A stretch of 8,869 nucleotides of DNA from an uncultured Syntrophobacteraceae bacterium (GCA_937889795.1 CALBZH010000742.1:1-8869), one strand, 5' to 3'; positions 1 through 5,799 are shown, numbered from the stretch's first letter. Translations and numbers: made by a program. Notes: generated from the sequence alone by a model not told the origin.

Positions 1-29
1 TTGACACCCAAAGAGTCTACCGGTAGAGT
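1..29 (+). promoter_or_regulatory. possible sigma70-type promoter at window edge
   Basis: A perfect TTGACA (1-6) is followed after exactly 17 bases by TAGAGT (24-29), which matches TATAAT at 4 of 6 positions. Spacing is ideal, but no recognisable gene starts soon after; the peroxiredoxin begins about 375 bases further on. It could drive a long leader for that gene or be chance. Confidence 0.25.
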
Positions 30-404
30 TCCACTGAGCTGATTGTTGAAGGCAGTCCGCTCTCTTCCACCGTGGCGGCGCCCCTCCAGCGCGTCGTCTG
101 CTGAGCTACGGGATGCGAGACTGTCAATATTGAGCTTCGCGCAAACCTGCTGCCCAACGCACATGCCCCTCCCGGTATTCAGACGGGGAATATGCGTGAT
201 CGCGGTATCGGGGGCGATGGGCTCACTGAACGGTGAGGAAAGATCGGCGAGCACGGCCATGCAACCGGAGAGGCAAACGCGTTGGCCATCCGGGGGCGCC
301 ATCGTCCTCGGGCTTTTGGGCGGCGGGGCTGCGTGCTGGTGACGGTCGGCGGAAGGCCGCTCAGAGAGCGGCGGCAGATGGGAACCTTATACAAGGAGCT
401 GAAG
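1..404. other. 5' intergenic region with no recognisable gene
   Basis: I find no convincing protein or RNA gene in these 404 bases. Frame 1 from base 1 stays open for 13 codons to a TGA at 40-42, which could be the tail of an upstream gene or chance. Longer open frames here have low-complexity, Arg/Ser/Gly-rich translations typical of noncoding GC-rich DNA. A short perfect hairpin lies at 356-372 (7-bp arms 356-362 and 366-372, AGA loop), about 20 bases before the peroxiredoxin Shine-Dalgarno sequence, so it may sit in that gene's 5' untranslated leader. I saw no tRNA T-loop signature. Confidence 0.5.
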
Positions 405-1109
405 ATGGCAGAACTGAAAGAGGGTTGTGTCAAGCCGGCCCGCGGGCCAATTGTGTCCACACCCGCACCAGTTGGCGCGGGAGCTGGGATTGCACCCTTG
501 CAGGAGGTCAGTAGCATGATTGCACGCGTTGGAAAGGAAGCCATTGATTTTGAAGCGAATGCCTTCATCCAAGGTGTAGGCTTTCAGCCCGTCAAACTCT
601 CGGATTACAAGGGCAGATGGATTGTCCTTTGCTTCTATCCGGGTGACTTCACGTTTGTCTGACCGACCGAGCTGACGGCGGTCGCCGTCCGTTATGCGGA
701 ATTCAAGGCGCTCGGGGCAGAAGTGCTCGCGATGAGCACGGATAGCCGTTTTACCCACAAGATATGGCAGGAAGAAGAGTTGTCGAAGATGTGTGACGGG
801 GGTGTGCCCTTCCCGATGCTTTCCGACGCCGGGGGGAAGATCGGGGCACTCTATGGGGTGTACGACGAGGCTGGCGGCGTGGACATTCGTGGACGGTTTC
901 TTATTGATCCGGATTTTGTGATCCGAGCCATGGAGGTGCTGACACCCGAGGTCGGACGGAATCCCGATGAGCTCCTCCGGCAGATCAAGGCATTTAAGCA
1001 CGTGCGCGAAACCGGGGAAGTCACACCCTCGGGGTGGCAGCCCGGGCAGATTACGCTCAAACCTGGTCCGGCACTGGTCGGCAAGGTCTGGGAGGTCTGG
1101 AAACCGTAA
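405..1109 (+). CDS. selenocysteine-containing peroxiredoxin (AhpC/TSA family), TGA at 660-662 read as Sec
   Basis: Thiol/selenol peroxidase reducing H2O2 and organic hydroperoxides in the cytoplasm. Read through TGA 660-662, the frame gives 234 residues from ATG 405. The active site is P79-x3-T83-x2-U86, in the context DFTFV-U-PTEL, exactly where AhpC enzymes have peroxidatic Cys. The active-site Arg is probably R162 in [14 protein letters not shown]-like hairpin follows the TGA. Homology continues unbroken on both sides, so this is recoding, not a pseudogene. ATG 405 has AAGGAG (393-398) six bases upstream. A second start, ATG 516, has AGGAGG (502-507) eight bases upstream and would give a 197-residue protein with Sec49, closer to the usual AhpC length. 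I chose 405 because I recall similar N-terminal tails with a GCV motif in related proteins, but this is not certain. The usual C-terminal resolving Cys (VCP in AhpC) is replaced by V206-T207-P208; the remaining Cys are C8, C76 and C130. Expression needs SelA, SelB, SelC and SelD, none of which is in the window. Confidence 0.9.
660..689 (+). promoter_or_regulatory. UGA(Sec) codon plus bacterial SECIS hairpin
   Basis: TGA occupies 660-662. Eleven bases later begins a perfect hairpin: GACGGC (674-679), loop GGTC (680-683), GCCGTC (684-689). Bacterial SECIS elements lie inside the coding sequence just after UGA and present a G-U in a small apical loop to SelB. The loop here matches the GGUC core of E. 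coli fdhF, and the distance from UGA to loop (17 bases) is within a base or so of fdhF as I remember it. The hairpin is translated as part of the T-A-V-A-V segment. Confidence 0.85.
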
Positions 1110-1145
1110 GCGAGATCGAAAGCGAATCGAGTCACGGATAGAAGC

Positions 1146-1190
1146 GGCTGGCAGGGGTTGCGGAAGGTCTGACCGCAGACCCTGCCAGCC
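1146..1190 (+). terminator. strong hairpin after the peroxiredoxin gene, possible terminator without a U-tract
   Basis: An 11-bp perfect outer stem pairs 1146-1156 (GGCTGGCAGGG) with 1180-1190 (CCCTGCCAGCC). An inner 5-bp stem pairs TGCGG (1159-1163) with CCGCA (1173-1177). It starts 36 bases after the peroxiredoxin stop. No T-run follows, so it is either a non-canonical terminator or a 3'-end stabilising structure. The stem reads equally well from the opposite strand and could also serve the convergent thiolase gene. Confidence 0.45.
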
Positions 1191-1278
1191 GATGAGTCGA
1201 TCCCTCCTGGGGCCGCCGGTGGAGGCACCCCCTGGCGATGATCCGGCCGCAAGGGTTTGAAAATTTCGCTGCTGAACC

Positions 1279-1298
1279 GAATCTCGCTCCCGAGATTC
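1279..1298. terminator. 8-bp hairpin overlapping the thiolase stop codon, possible bidirectional terminator
   Basis: GAATCTCG (1279-1286) pairs perfectly with CGAGATTC (1291-1298) across a CTCC loop. On the + strand it is followed by AGGGGG and then TCTTTT (1305-1310). On the - strand it is followed, after a gap, by an AATTTT stretch. It overlaps the TGA of the minus-strand gene (1297-1299). It lies between two convergent genes, where terminators are expected, but the U-tracts are displaced and weak. Confidence 0.35.
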
Positions 1299-2292
1299 AG
1301 GGGGTCTTTTCCGATGTGGTCTCTCGCCTCTCTTTCCTCGATCCGTTCCGCTCCGCGGAAGCGGCGGATTCGTCCTTGGCCTTGAGCTGCTCCGAGAGGT
1401 TGCACACACTGCAGATTTCGGCAAACGACGGCTCACCGCAGCGGTTGCACGTCGTGTCCGGGGCGCTGTAAATCGCATCCCGACTCCGGTCCAGGTGCGA
1501 GAACAGAAAATCCCGTTTGGTCCCCGGCATTTTGGCTTCGAGAAAGTCGAGGGCTTCCTTGAAGGTGTGGCTTGTCGCGCCTCGCGAGAGCGGGCACTTT
1601 GCTTCGAGGGGCTGGATCGCGCGCAGGCGGCAGTACGTCCGGATCTCGTGCGATTCCAGCCGGTAGAGGGGTTTCTGCTTGGCGGGCATGCGGGGATGCG
1701 GGGAGGGGAGGTGGGGTGAGAGCTTCTCGAGGTAGCGGGTGCGGTTTCGAAGGATGTTGCCGAGCAGGCGTCCCGCCTCGTCGTCGAGGTTGTGGCCGCT
1801 CACCAGCACGCGGAATCCGTTTTGGACGGTCAGACGGTTCAGCATCTGCCGTTTCAGAAGTCCACAGACCGAGCAGATTTTTCGCCATGTGCGCACGCGG
1901 ATCTCCTGGATGGAATAGCCGAAAGCCTCCTTCAAGGACCGTTCGATCAAGGGGAGCTCCCGCTGCCGCGCGAAGCGACGGACCACGTCGAGGGACCCTT
2001 CGGAAAAACCGTCGATCCCCAGCTCGACATGGATGCCGGTGGTTGTGTACCCCATCGTGTGGAGGACATCCCACAGCGCCAGAGAGTCCTTGCCGCCCGA
2101 GACCGCCACGAGCAGAGGCGTTTCCGGGTCCGTGCCGAACCGTTCCATGGCTCGGGAAACCGCGGTGCGGAAGAAGTGGAGAAAGCATTCGGAACAAAAA
2201 TTCGCGTGATGCGTCGGAAGCGGAATGGTGGCTTGTCCGCGGCATCGCGTGCACTTGGTTTCAGGGGGAAGCACTGCGGTGGATGTCTTCAT
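1297..2292 (-). CDS. TtuA/Ncs6-type tRNA 2-thiolation enzyme (PP-loop ATPase with two zinc fingers)
   Basis: Predicted 331-residue cytoplasmic enzyme that activates a tRNA uridine/ribothymidine with ATP and inserts sulfur at C2. Visible parts in order: N-terminal zinc finger C14-x2-C17 and C33-x2-C36; PP-loop S65-GGKDS70; Cys pair C140-x2-C143; GHNLDDEA at 166-173; third cluster Cys C233 in the AKCPLS context; C-terminal zinc finger C282-x2-C285 and C294-x2-C297. C140, C143 and C233 correspond to the three [4Fe-4S] ligands known in TtuA/TtcA enzymes. TtcA (s2C32) lacks these zinc fingers, so TtuA (s2T54) or Ncs6/CTU1 (s2U34) is the closer match; the target base cannot be told from sequence. 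A charged tail of about 30 residues follows the last finger. A TGA five codons upstream fixes the start near ATG 2292; no good Shine-Dalgarno sequence is visible. No sulfur-carrier gene (TtuB/ThiS-like) is nearby. Confidence 0.85.
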   Translation of the reverse strand: MKTSTAVLPPETKCTRCRGQATIPLPTHHANFCSECFLHFFRTAVSRAMERFGTDPETPLLVAVSGGKDSLALWDVLHTMGYTTTGIHVELGIDGFSEGSLDVVRRFARQRELPLIERSLKEAFGYSIQEIRVRTWRKICSVCGLLKRQMLNRLTVQNGFRVLVSGHNLDDEAGRLLGNILRNRTRYLEKLSPHLPSPHPRMPAKQKPLYRLESHEIRTYCRLRAIQPLEAKCPLSRGATSHTFKEALDFLEAKMPGTKRDFLFSHLDRSRDAIYSAPDTTCNRCGEPSFAEICSVCNLSEQLKAKDESAASAERNGSRKERRETTSEKTP

Positions 2293-2632
2293 GCAAATTC
2301 GGTGTCAGCCCGGTTTGAGAGGAATAGGACCACATCTCCCGCTTGACATCTCCCCGGATATCGGGTCTTAGGACCGGTACGAATGACCGCGCCTCTCTGG
2401 AGAAGGTCTGCATCGGAAGAGTTGCAGGGCGGCTGTCCAAAAGCGGCGATCGACCGTCATCGCGGCCGACGTCCGAATTGCGGACCGTGCTCGTGGTCAG
2501 TCTCCCGTTCCTACGAATGAACGACGGAGGCGATGATACCCGATCGAGCTTCGAGAGGCTATCTGCAATCGGAAGGTCTGCATTTGAAGGGCTCATTGGA
2601 TCATTAAGGGCTGAGGGAGGCAGAGAAGACTC
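2293..2632. other. intergenic region between divergent genes
   Basis: These 340 bases separate the minus-strand thiolase from the plus-strand radical SAM gene and must hold both promoters. I cannot pick out a convincing -35/-10 pair for either. A frame open on the + strand from 2343 runs into the radical SAM gene, but its Arg/Ser-rich translation matches no family I know, so I do not call it. Confidence 0.4.
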
Positions 2633-3511
2633 ATGGAAGGCATGCATTACGAGGGCAACATCATCCGGCCGCCCAGCGAGGCGGACAGCATCATCCTTCA
2701 GGTGACCGTCGGGTGCTCGCACAACAAATGCACGTTCTGCGGCACCTACAAGGGTGAGCGGTTCAAGATCAAGGATGAATCTGTCATCGACCAAGACATC
2801 CGGTATGCCGCCCGCAATCTTTCGTTCCTTCGCAGGGTGTTCCTGGCTGACGGCGATGCCCTGATCATCCCCCAGCCCAAATTGCTTTGGATCTTCCGGC
2901 GCATCCGCGAAGACATGCCCTGGATTCAGCGGGTCGGGCTTTACGGGAATGCGAAGAGCATTCTGCGCAAGACGCCTGAGGAGCTCCAGGAGTTGAGGCA
3001 GCTGGGCCTTGGCATCGTGTATCTGGGATTGGAAAGTGGCGATCCGCAGGTGCTTCGGGATATCCGCAAAGGCGTGGGGCCCGAAAGACTGATCGAAGCC
3101 GGCAGGCGCGTTCGGGATGCCGGACTCAAGCTTTCGGTCACCGCCCTGCTTGGGATTGCGGGCCGGGCTCGCTCGCTGGAGCACGCCCGTGCCACCGGAG
3201 AGGTCCTTTCGGCCATGGATCCCAATTACGTGGGCGTGCTCACTCTGATGGTCCTTCCCAATACCGAAGTGGGGCAGCTGGCTCGGGTAGGGCGATTTGA
3301 CCTGCTCGAGCCCAAAGAGCTCCTCCTGGAGCTTCGGGAAATGCTGGCGCACACGAATCTGTCGCGTGGCCTTTTCCTGTCGAACCATGCTTCGAACTAT
3401 TTACCTATCCGAGTGAAAATGCCGGCGGACAAGGACAAAGCGCTCCAGATGATCGACCGTGCCCTGGGTGGAGAGGTGTCCCTGAAGCCCGAGTGGATGC
3501 GGGCCCTGTGA
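2633..3511 (+). CDS. radical SAM protein with CX4CX2C cluster motif, substrate unknown
   Basis: A 292-residue protein predicted to bind a [4Fe-4S] cluster and cleave S-adenosylmethionine to a 5'-deoxyadenosyl radical. The cluster motif is C28-SHNK-C33-TF-C36, with four rather than the canonical three residues between the first two Cys. Other radical SAM hallmarks follow: an ADGDA motif at 72-76, GLYGNA at 102-107, and YLGLESGD at 130-137, the strand carrying the SAM ribose-binding Glu (E134). A distinctive N-terminal stretch ending in RPPSEADS precedes the motif. No SPASM, B12 or TRAM domain is visible. I believe this is an uncharacterised family in the COG1032-like group but cannot assign a reaction. 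Start: ATG 2633 has AGGGAGG (2614-2620) 12 bases upstream; ATG 2642 (residue 4) is an alternative. The stop lies 5 bp from that of the convergent NAD kinase. Confidence 0.8.
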   Translation: MEGMHYEGNIIRPPSEADSIILQVTVGCSHNKCTFCGTYKGERFKIKDESVIDQDIRYAARNLSFLRRVFLADGDALIIPQPKLLWIFRRIREDMPWIQRVGLYGNAKSILRKTPEELQELRQLGLGIVYLGLESGDPQVLRDIRKGVGPERLIEAGRRVRDAGLKLSVTALLGIAGRARSLEHARATGEVLSAMDPNYVGVLTLMVLPNTEVGQLARVGRFDLLEPKELLLELREMLAHTNLSRGLFLSNHASNYLPIRVKMPADKDKALQMIDRALGGEVSLKPEWMRAL

Positions 3512-3516
3512 GTCGG

Positions 3517-4380
3517 TTAGCTGTTCTGCCCCCAGCGCAGCTTGGTTCGCAGGATTTCGAAGTAGTCGATGGAGGGGGTCTTGATGAGGCGCAAAGGCTT
3601 GGTGGCTCGAGTGATCACGATGCGATCGGAGGGGGCGAGAGCAAACCCCACCTGTCCGTCGCAGGTGAGCGCCACATCTTCGCTGGGATCGCCGAGCTCG
3701 ACCTGGAGCGTGACGTCGGCCGGGAGGATGATGGGGCGATCGCTCAGGGTAAACGGGCAGATTGGCGTGAGAATCATAGCCTGTGCGGTGGGAAAGACGA
3801 TGGGGCCCCCGGCGGACAGATTGTAGGCCGTGGACCCGGTCGGGGTCGCGACGATGAGCCCGTCGGCCCTGTAATCCGTGAGCTGCCGGCCGTTGATGCG
3901 GGTCTTGAGATCGACGATACGCGCCAAGGCGCCTTTGTTGATGACCGCATCGTTCAAGACGCTCAGCCGGAAGACGTCGGTGTCTTCCCGCTGTACGGAC
4001 ACGCTTAGGCGCATGCGCTCCTCGATTTCGTAGTCGCCGTTGACAATCCGCTCGATTTCTTTAAAACAGACCTCCTGGGCGATCTCCGTGAGAAAGCCGA
4101 GTCCTCCGAGGTTGACGCCGACAACGGGTGTGCCGCAGCGTTCGAGAAAGCGGGCGACGCTCAGGAAGGTGCCGTCGCCCCCGAGAACGATAATGGCGTC
4201 ACAGGCCGCCGGAATGTCGAGGGTGGGGTATTCGGCGGTACGAATGCGGCCTCCGGCGTCACCCACATTCTGTTGGCAATGGACACCGATATTCAAGCTC
4301 TCGAGCCAACGTTTGAGCTTAAGGGCCAGTTCGGCCGCTTCGGATCGGCTTCGCTTGTAAATGATCGTGATCAACCGCAT
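3517..4380 (-). CDS. nadK: NAD kinase
   Basis: ATP-dependent (or polyphosphate-dependent) phosphorylation of NAD to NADP, the sole NADP-forming step in most bacteria; cytoplasmic. The 287-residue length is typical. Motifs: LGGDGTFL at 66-73 with catalytic D69; NLGGLGFLTE at 90-99; the N143-D144 pair; DGLIVATPTGSTAY at 173-186; and the C-terminal strand TPICPFTLSDRP (205-216). In that last motif other NAD kinases I know have His where F210 stands here. Start: ATG 4380 has AAGGAG (plus-strand 4387-4392) six bases upstream and begins MRLITIIYKR, as the family does. The frame is open further up to 4455, but that extension has no family resemblance. The gene is convergent with the radical SAM gene and divergent from the GGDEF regulator. 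Confidence 0.95.
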   Translation of the reverse strand: MRLITIIYKRSRSEAAELALKLKRWLESLNIGVHCQQNVGDAGGRIRTAEYPTLDIPAACDAIIVLGGDGTFLSVARFLERCGTPVVGVNLGGLGFLTEIAQEVCFKEIERIVNGDYEIEERMRLSVSVQREDTDVFRLSVLNDAVINKGALARIVDLKTRINGRQLTDYRADGLIVATPTGSTAYNLSAGGPIVFPTAQAMILTPICPFTLSDRPIILPADVTLQVELGDPSEDVALTCDGQVGFALAPSDRIVITRATKPLRLIKTPSIDYFEILRTKLRWGQNS

Positions 4381-4507
4381 GCGGCTCTCCTTGTCGGTTT
4401 CGCGCGGAATCATAGGCAATGTGACGGGCCGAATGCAAACGAAAAGATTTGTCAAAGTAGGCCTTATGATCTACAGTGGCCGAGGTTTCAGGTGAGCTTA
4501 TAACGGG

Positions 4508-5446
4508 ATGGGAAAGGGGTGGATGCAGGCAGATCAGCGTTGGCCGAAGATGGCTCCGCAAAGCATTTTGGTCGTCGATGACGAAGAGCAGGTGTGTGAC
4601 CTGCTGGCGGAAGCTCTCACGTTCATGGGACACGCGGTAAAGACTGCCTCCGACGGCCTGAAGGCCGTCGAGGAGCTCGATCAGGGGCCGTTCGCGATCG
4701 TCATCACCGATATGGACATGCCGCGGATGGACGGCATGGAGCTGATCAAGTACATCGTCGAGAACCGGAACGGGACGGATATCATCGCCATCACCGGTCA
4801 TACCATGCGCTACAAATACACGGACGTGGTTGCCGCGGGCGCAGGGGACTTCATTACGAAGCCCTTCACGCTCAACGAGCTGGAAGCCAAGGTCAACCGA
4901 CTCCTGCGCGAGCGTTTTCTCCGCCATGAGCTGGAGCTGCTTGCGGTGCGTGACCCGCTCACCTCACTGTATAACCGCAGGTTTTTCCAAAAATCGGTGC
5001 GCAAGGAATCGATCCGCGCGGAACGCTACGGCCACCCGCTTTTCCTGTTTTACTGCGACATCGATCAGTTCAAGGAATACAACGACCAGTTTGGACACCA
5101 GGCCGGGGACGCCCTGTTGACCAAGCTCGCCGACATTCTCAAGTCGGCGATCCGAGAAGGGGTGGACAGCGCCTACCGGTTTGGAGGGGACGAGTTCACC
5201 GTTTTGCTCCCCTACCTGCCGCGGGACAAGGCCGTCGGGGTGGCCGAGCGAATCCGTCAACGCTACAACGCCCTGGGGGCGGCCCCCAGCCACCTTTCCG
5301 TTGGAATCGCACGATTCCTCAGCGTGACCGGCAATCTCGACAAAGACATCGAAGACATGATTCGCAGGGCTGACGCGGCTCTCTATCATGCCAAAGGGAC
5401 CTTGGGCGGCGACAAGGTTTACCTGGATGAAGCCTCTGACAACTGA
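4508..5446 (+). CDS. response regulator with REC and GGDEF domains (probable diguanylate cyclase)
   Basis: A 312-residue two-domain signalling protein. An N-terminal receiver domain (about 18-135) has acidic pair D24-D25, phosphoacceptor D68 in ITDMDMP, T96 and K118. A short helical linker leads to a GGDEF domain (about 147-308), beginning DPLTSLYNRR and containing metal-ligand D184 in CDIDQF and an intact GGDEF at 226-230. It should make c-di-GMP from two GTP when phosphorylated. The inhibitory I-site is degenerate: the usual RxxD before GGDEF reads R216-E-G-V-D220, so Arg is displaced by one residue. No transmembrane segment or sensor kinase is visible here, so the cognate kinase is unknown. 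The start is uncertain: ATG 4508, ATG 4523 (AGGGG just upstream) or ATG 4550 (beginning MAPQSILVVDDEE) are all possible; the last would give the most typical N-terminus. Confidence 0.9.
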   Translation: MGKGWMQADQRWPKMAPQSILVVDDEEQVCDLLAEALTFMGHAVKTASDGLKAVEELDQGPFAIVITDMDMPRMDGMELIKYIVENRNGTDIIAITGHTMRYKYTDVVAAGAGDFITKPFTLNELEAKVNRLLRERFLRHELELLAVRDPLTSLYNRRFFQKSVRKESIRAERYGHPLFLFYCDIDQFKEYNDQFGHQAGDALLTKLADILKSAIREGVDSAYRFGGDEFTVLLPYLPRDKAVGVAERIRQRYNALGAAPSHLSVGIARFLSVTGNLDKDIEDMIRRADAALYHAKGTLGGDKVYLDEASDN

Positions 5447-5542
5447 CCTCCCTCAAACGACCCCGTTTATCTTTCCCCTCATCAGCTCCTTATCCAATAT
5501 GTTCAATTAGTTGTAAAAAAGGTCCTCCTTCATGATTTTCTC

Positions 5543-5571
5543 TTGACTCAGCCTAGGTCGTCCTTTATATA
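5543..5571 (+). promoter_or_regulatory. sigma70-type promoter upstream of speD region
   Basis: TTGACT (5543-5548) and TATATA (5566-5571) are separated by 17 bases in an AT-rich stretch. The expected transcription start is near 5578. It would transcribe the candidate small RNA/leader and, past the terminator, speD and the ureohydrolase gene. Confidence 0.55.
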
Positions 5572-5577
5572 GGGCAC

Positions 5578-5762
5578 ACTTCATTCGGGTCCCTGCCAAG
5601 TCAGTATAAGCAGTGGAGAACTCTTGAAAATTTCCTGCTGGCACCCCTTGGAAGTGAGATGGAGAAGATGGGTCGATTCCGAGTTGGGGAAGAGGCTATT
5701 CGTATGGAACATGTTGCGACCATGGCCATTTGGGAGATGTGGCCAAGGGATGGCCTTTTTTG
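5578..5762 (+). ncRNA. candidate ~185-nt structured RNA or terminated speD leader
   Basis: Bounded by a good promoter (start near 5578) and an intrinsic terminator (5741-5761). Visible pairings: CACTTC (5577-5582) with GAAGTG (5651-5656); TGCC with GGCA near 5594 and 5639; AGCAG with CTGCT around a loop near 5608-5638; and GGTCG (5671-5675) with CGACC (5717-5721). The length is like 6S RNA, and a 3' to 5' closing pairing (CACACTTC with GAGATGTG, one mismatch) is also possible. I see no diagnostic 6S, SRP, RNase P or SAM-riboswitch core, so the class is unassigned. It may be a free small RNA or an attenuated leader of the spe genes. Confidence 0.35.
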
Positions 5763-5799
5763 TCGGATTGGGAATTCCGCCCCCTTACATCCGTCGTGA
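5659..5799 (+). CDS. possible 46-residue small ORF in the speD leader
   Basis: ATG 5659 to TGA 5797-5799 encodes 46 residues beginning MEKMGRFRVGEEAIRMEHVA, followed by a Trp/Met-rich stretch and a single Cys (residue 35). The composition (alternating charged and hydrophobic residues) looks protein-like, and GGAAG lies just upstream with short spacing. Against it: the intrinsic terminator at 5741-5761 lies inside the frame, third-position GC is lower than in neighbouring genes, and I cannot name a family. It could be a leader peptide, an independent small protein, or chance. Confidence 0.25.
   Translation: MEKMGRFRVGEEAIRMEHVATMAIWEMWPRDGLFCRIGNSAPLHPS
5741..5761 (+). terminator. intrinsic terminator or attenuator upstream of speD
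   Basis: GGCCA (5741-5745), loop AGGGA and TGGCC (5751-5755) are followed directly by six T (5756-5761). A second TGGCCA at 5723-5728 can pair with 5740-5745 instead, which would break the terminator stem. This gives a classical antiterminator/terminator choice. The stem is only 5 bp but all GC except one pair. Confidence 0.6.

Noticed and set aside
80..130. Possible minus-strand tRNA suggested by a GTAGCTCAG-like D-arm string
   Set aside because: No matching T-loop, anticodon arm or acceptor pairing is found at the right spacing.
405..662. Truncated peroxiredoxin pseudogene ending at TGA
   Set aside because: The stop replaces exactly the catalytic Cys, homology continues in frame, and a SECIS-like hairpin follows, so selenocysteine recoding explains it better.
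387..1478. Long minus-strand open frame (363 codons) opposite the peroxiredoxin
   Set aside because: It overlaps the convincing selenoprotein gene and its translation is Pro/Arg-rich with no known domain; it is a codon-bias shadow.
1572..2318. Plus-strand open frame of 248 codons opposite the thiolase
   Set aside because: Arg/Gly/Ser-rich composition, no family resemblance, and it is antisense to a gene with complete motifs.
2343..2705. Plus-strand open frame of 120 codons between thiolase and radical SAM genes
   Set aside because: Arg/Ser-rich, no good ribosome binding site, and it runs 73 bases into the radical SAM gene in another frame.
2261..3388. Minus-strand open frame of 375 codons opposite the radical SAM gene
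   Set aside because: No recognisable motif, and the plus strand carries a clear radical SAM family; GC-rich antisense frames are often open.
4449..4470. TTGTCA and TATGAT as a promoter for the GGDEF gene
   Set aside because: The spacing is only 10 bases, far from the 16-18 needed for a sigma70 promoter.
5578..5762. 6S RNA (ssrS) assignment for the leader RNA
   Set aside because: Length and a possible closing stem fit, but I cannot show the central bubble or conserved 6S core, so the class is left open.
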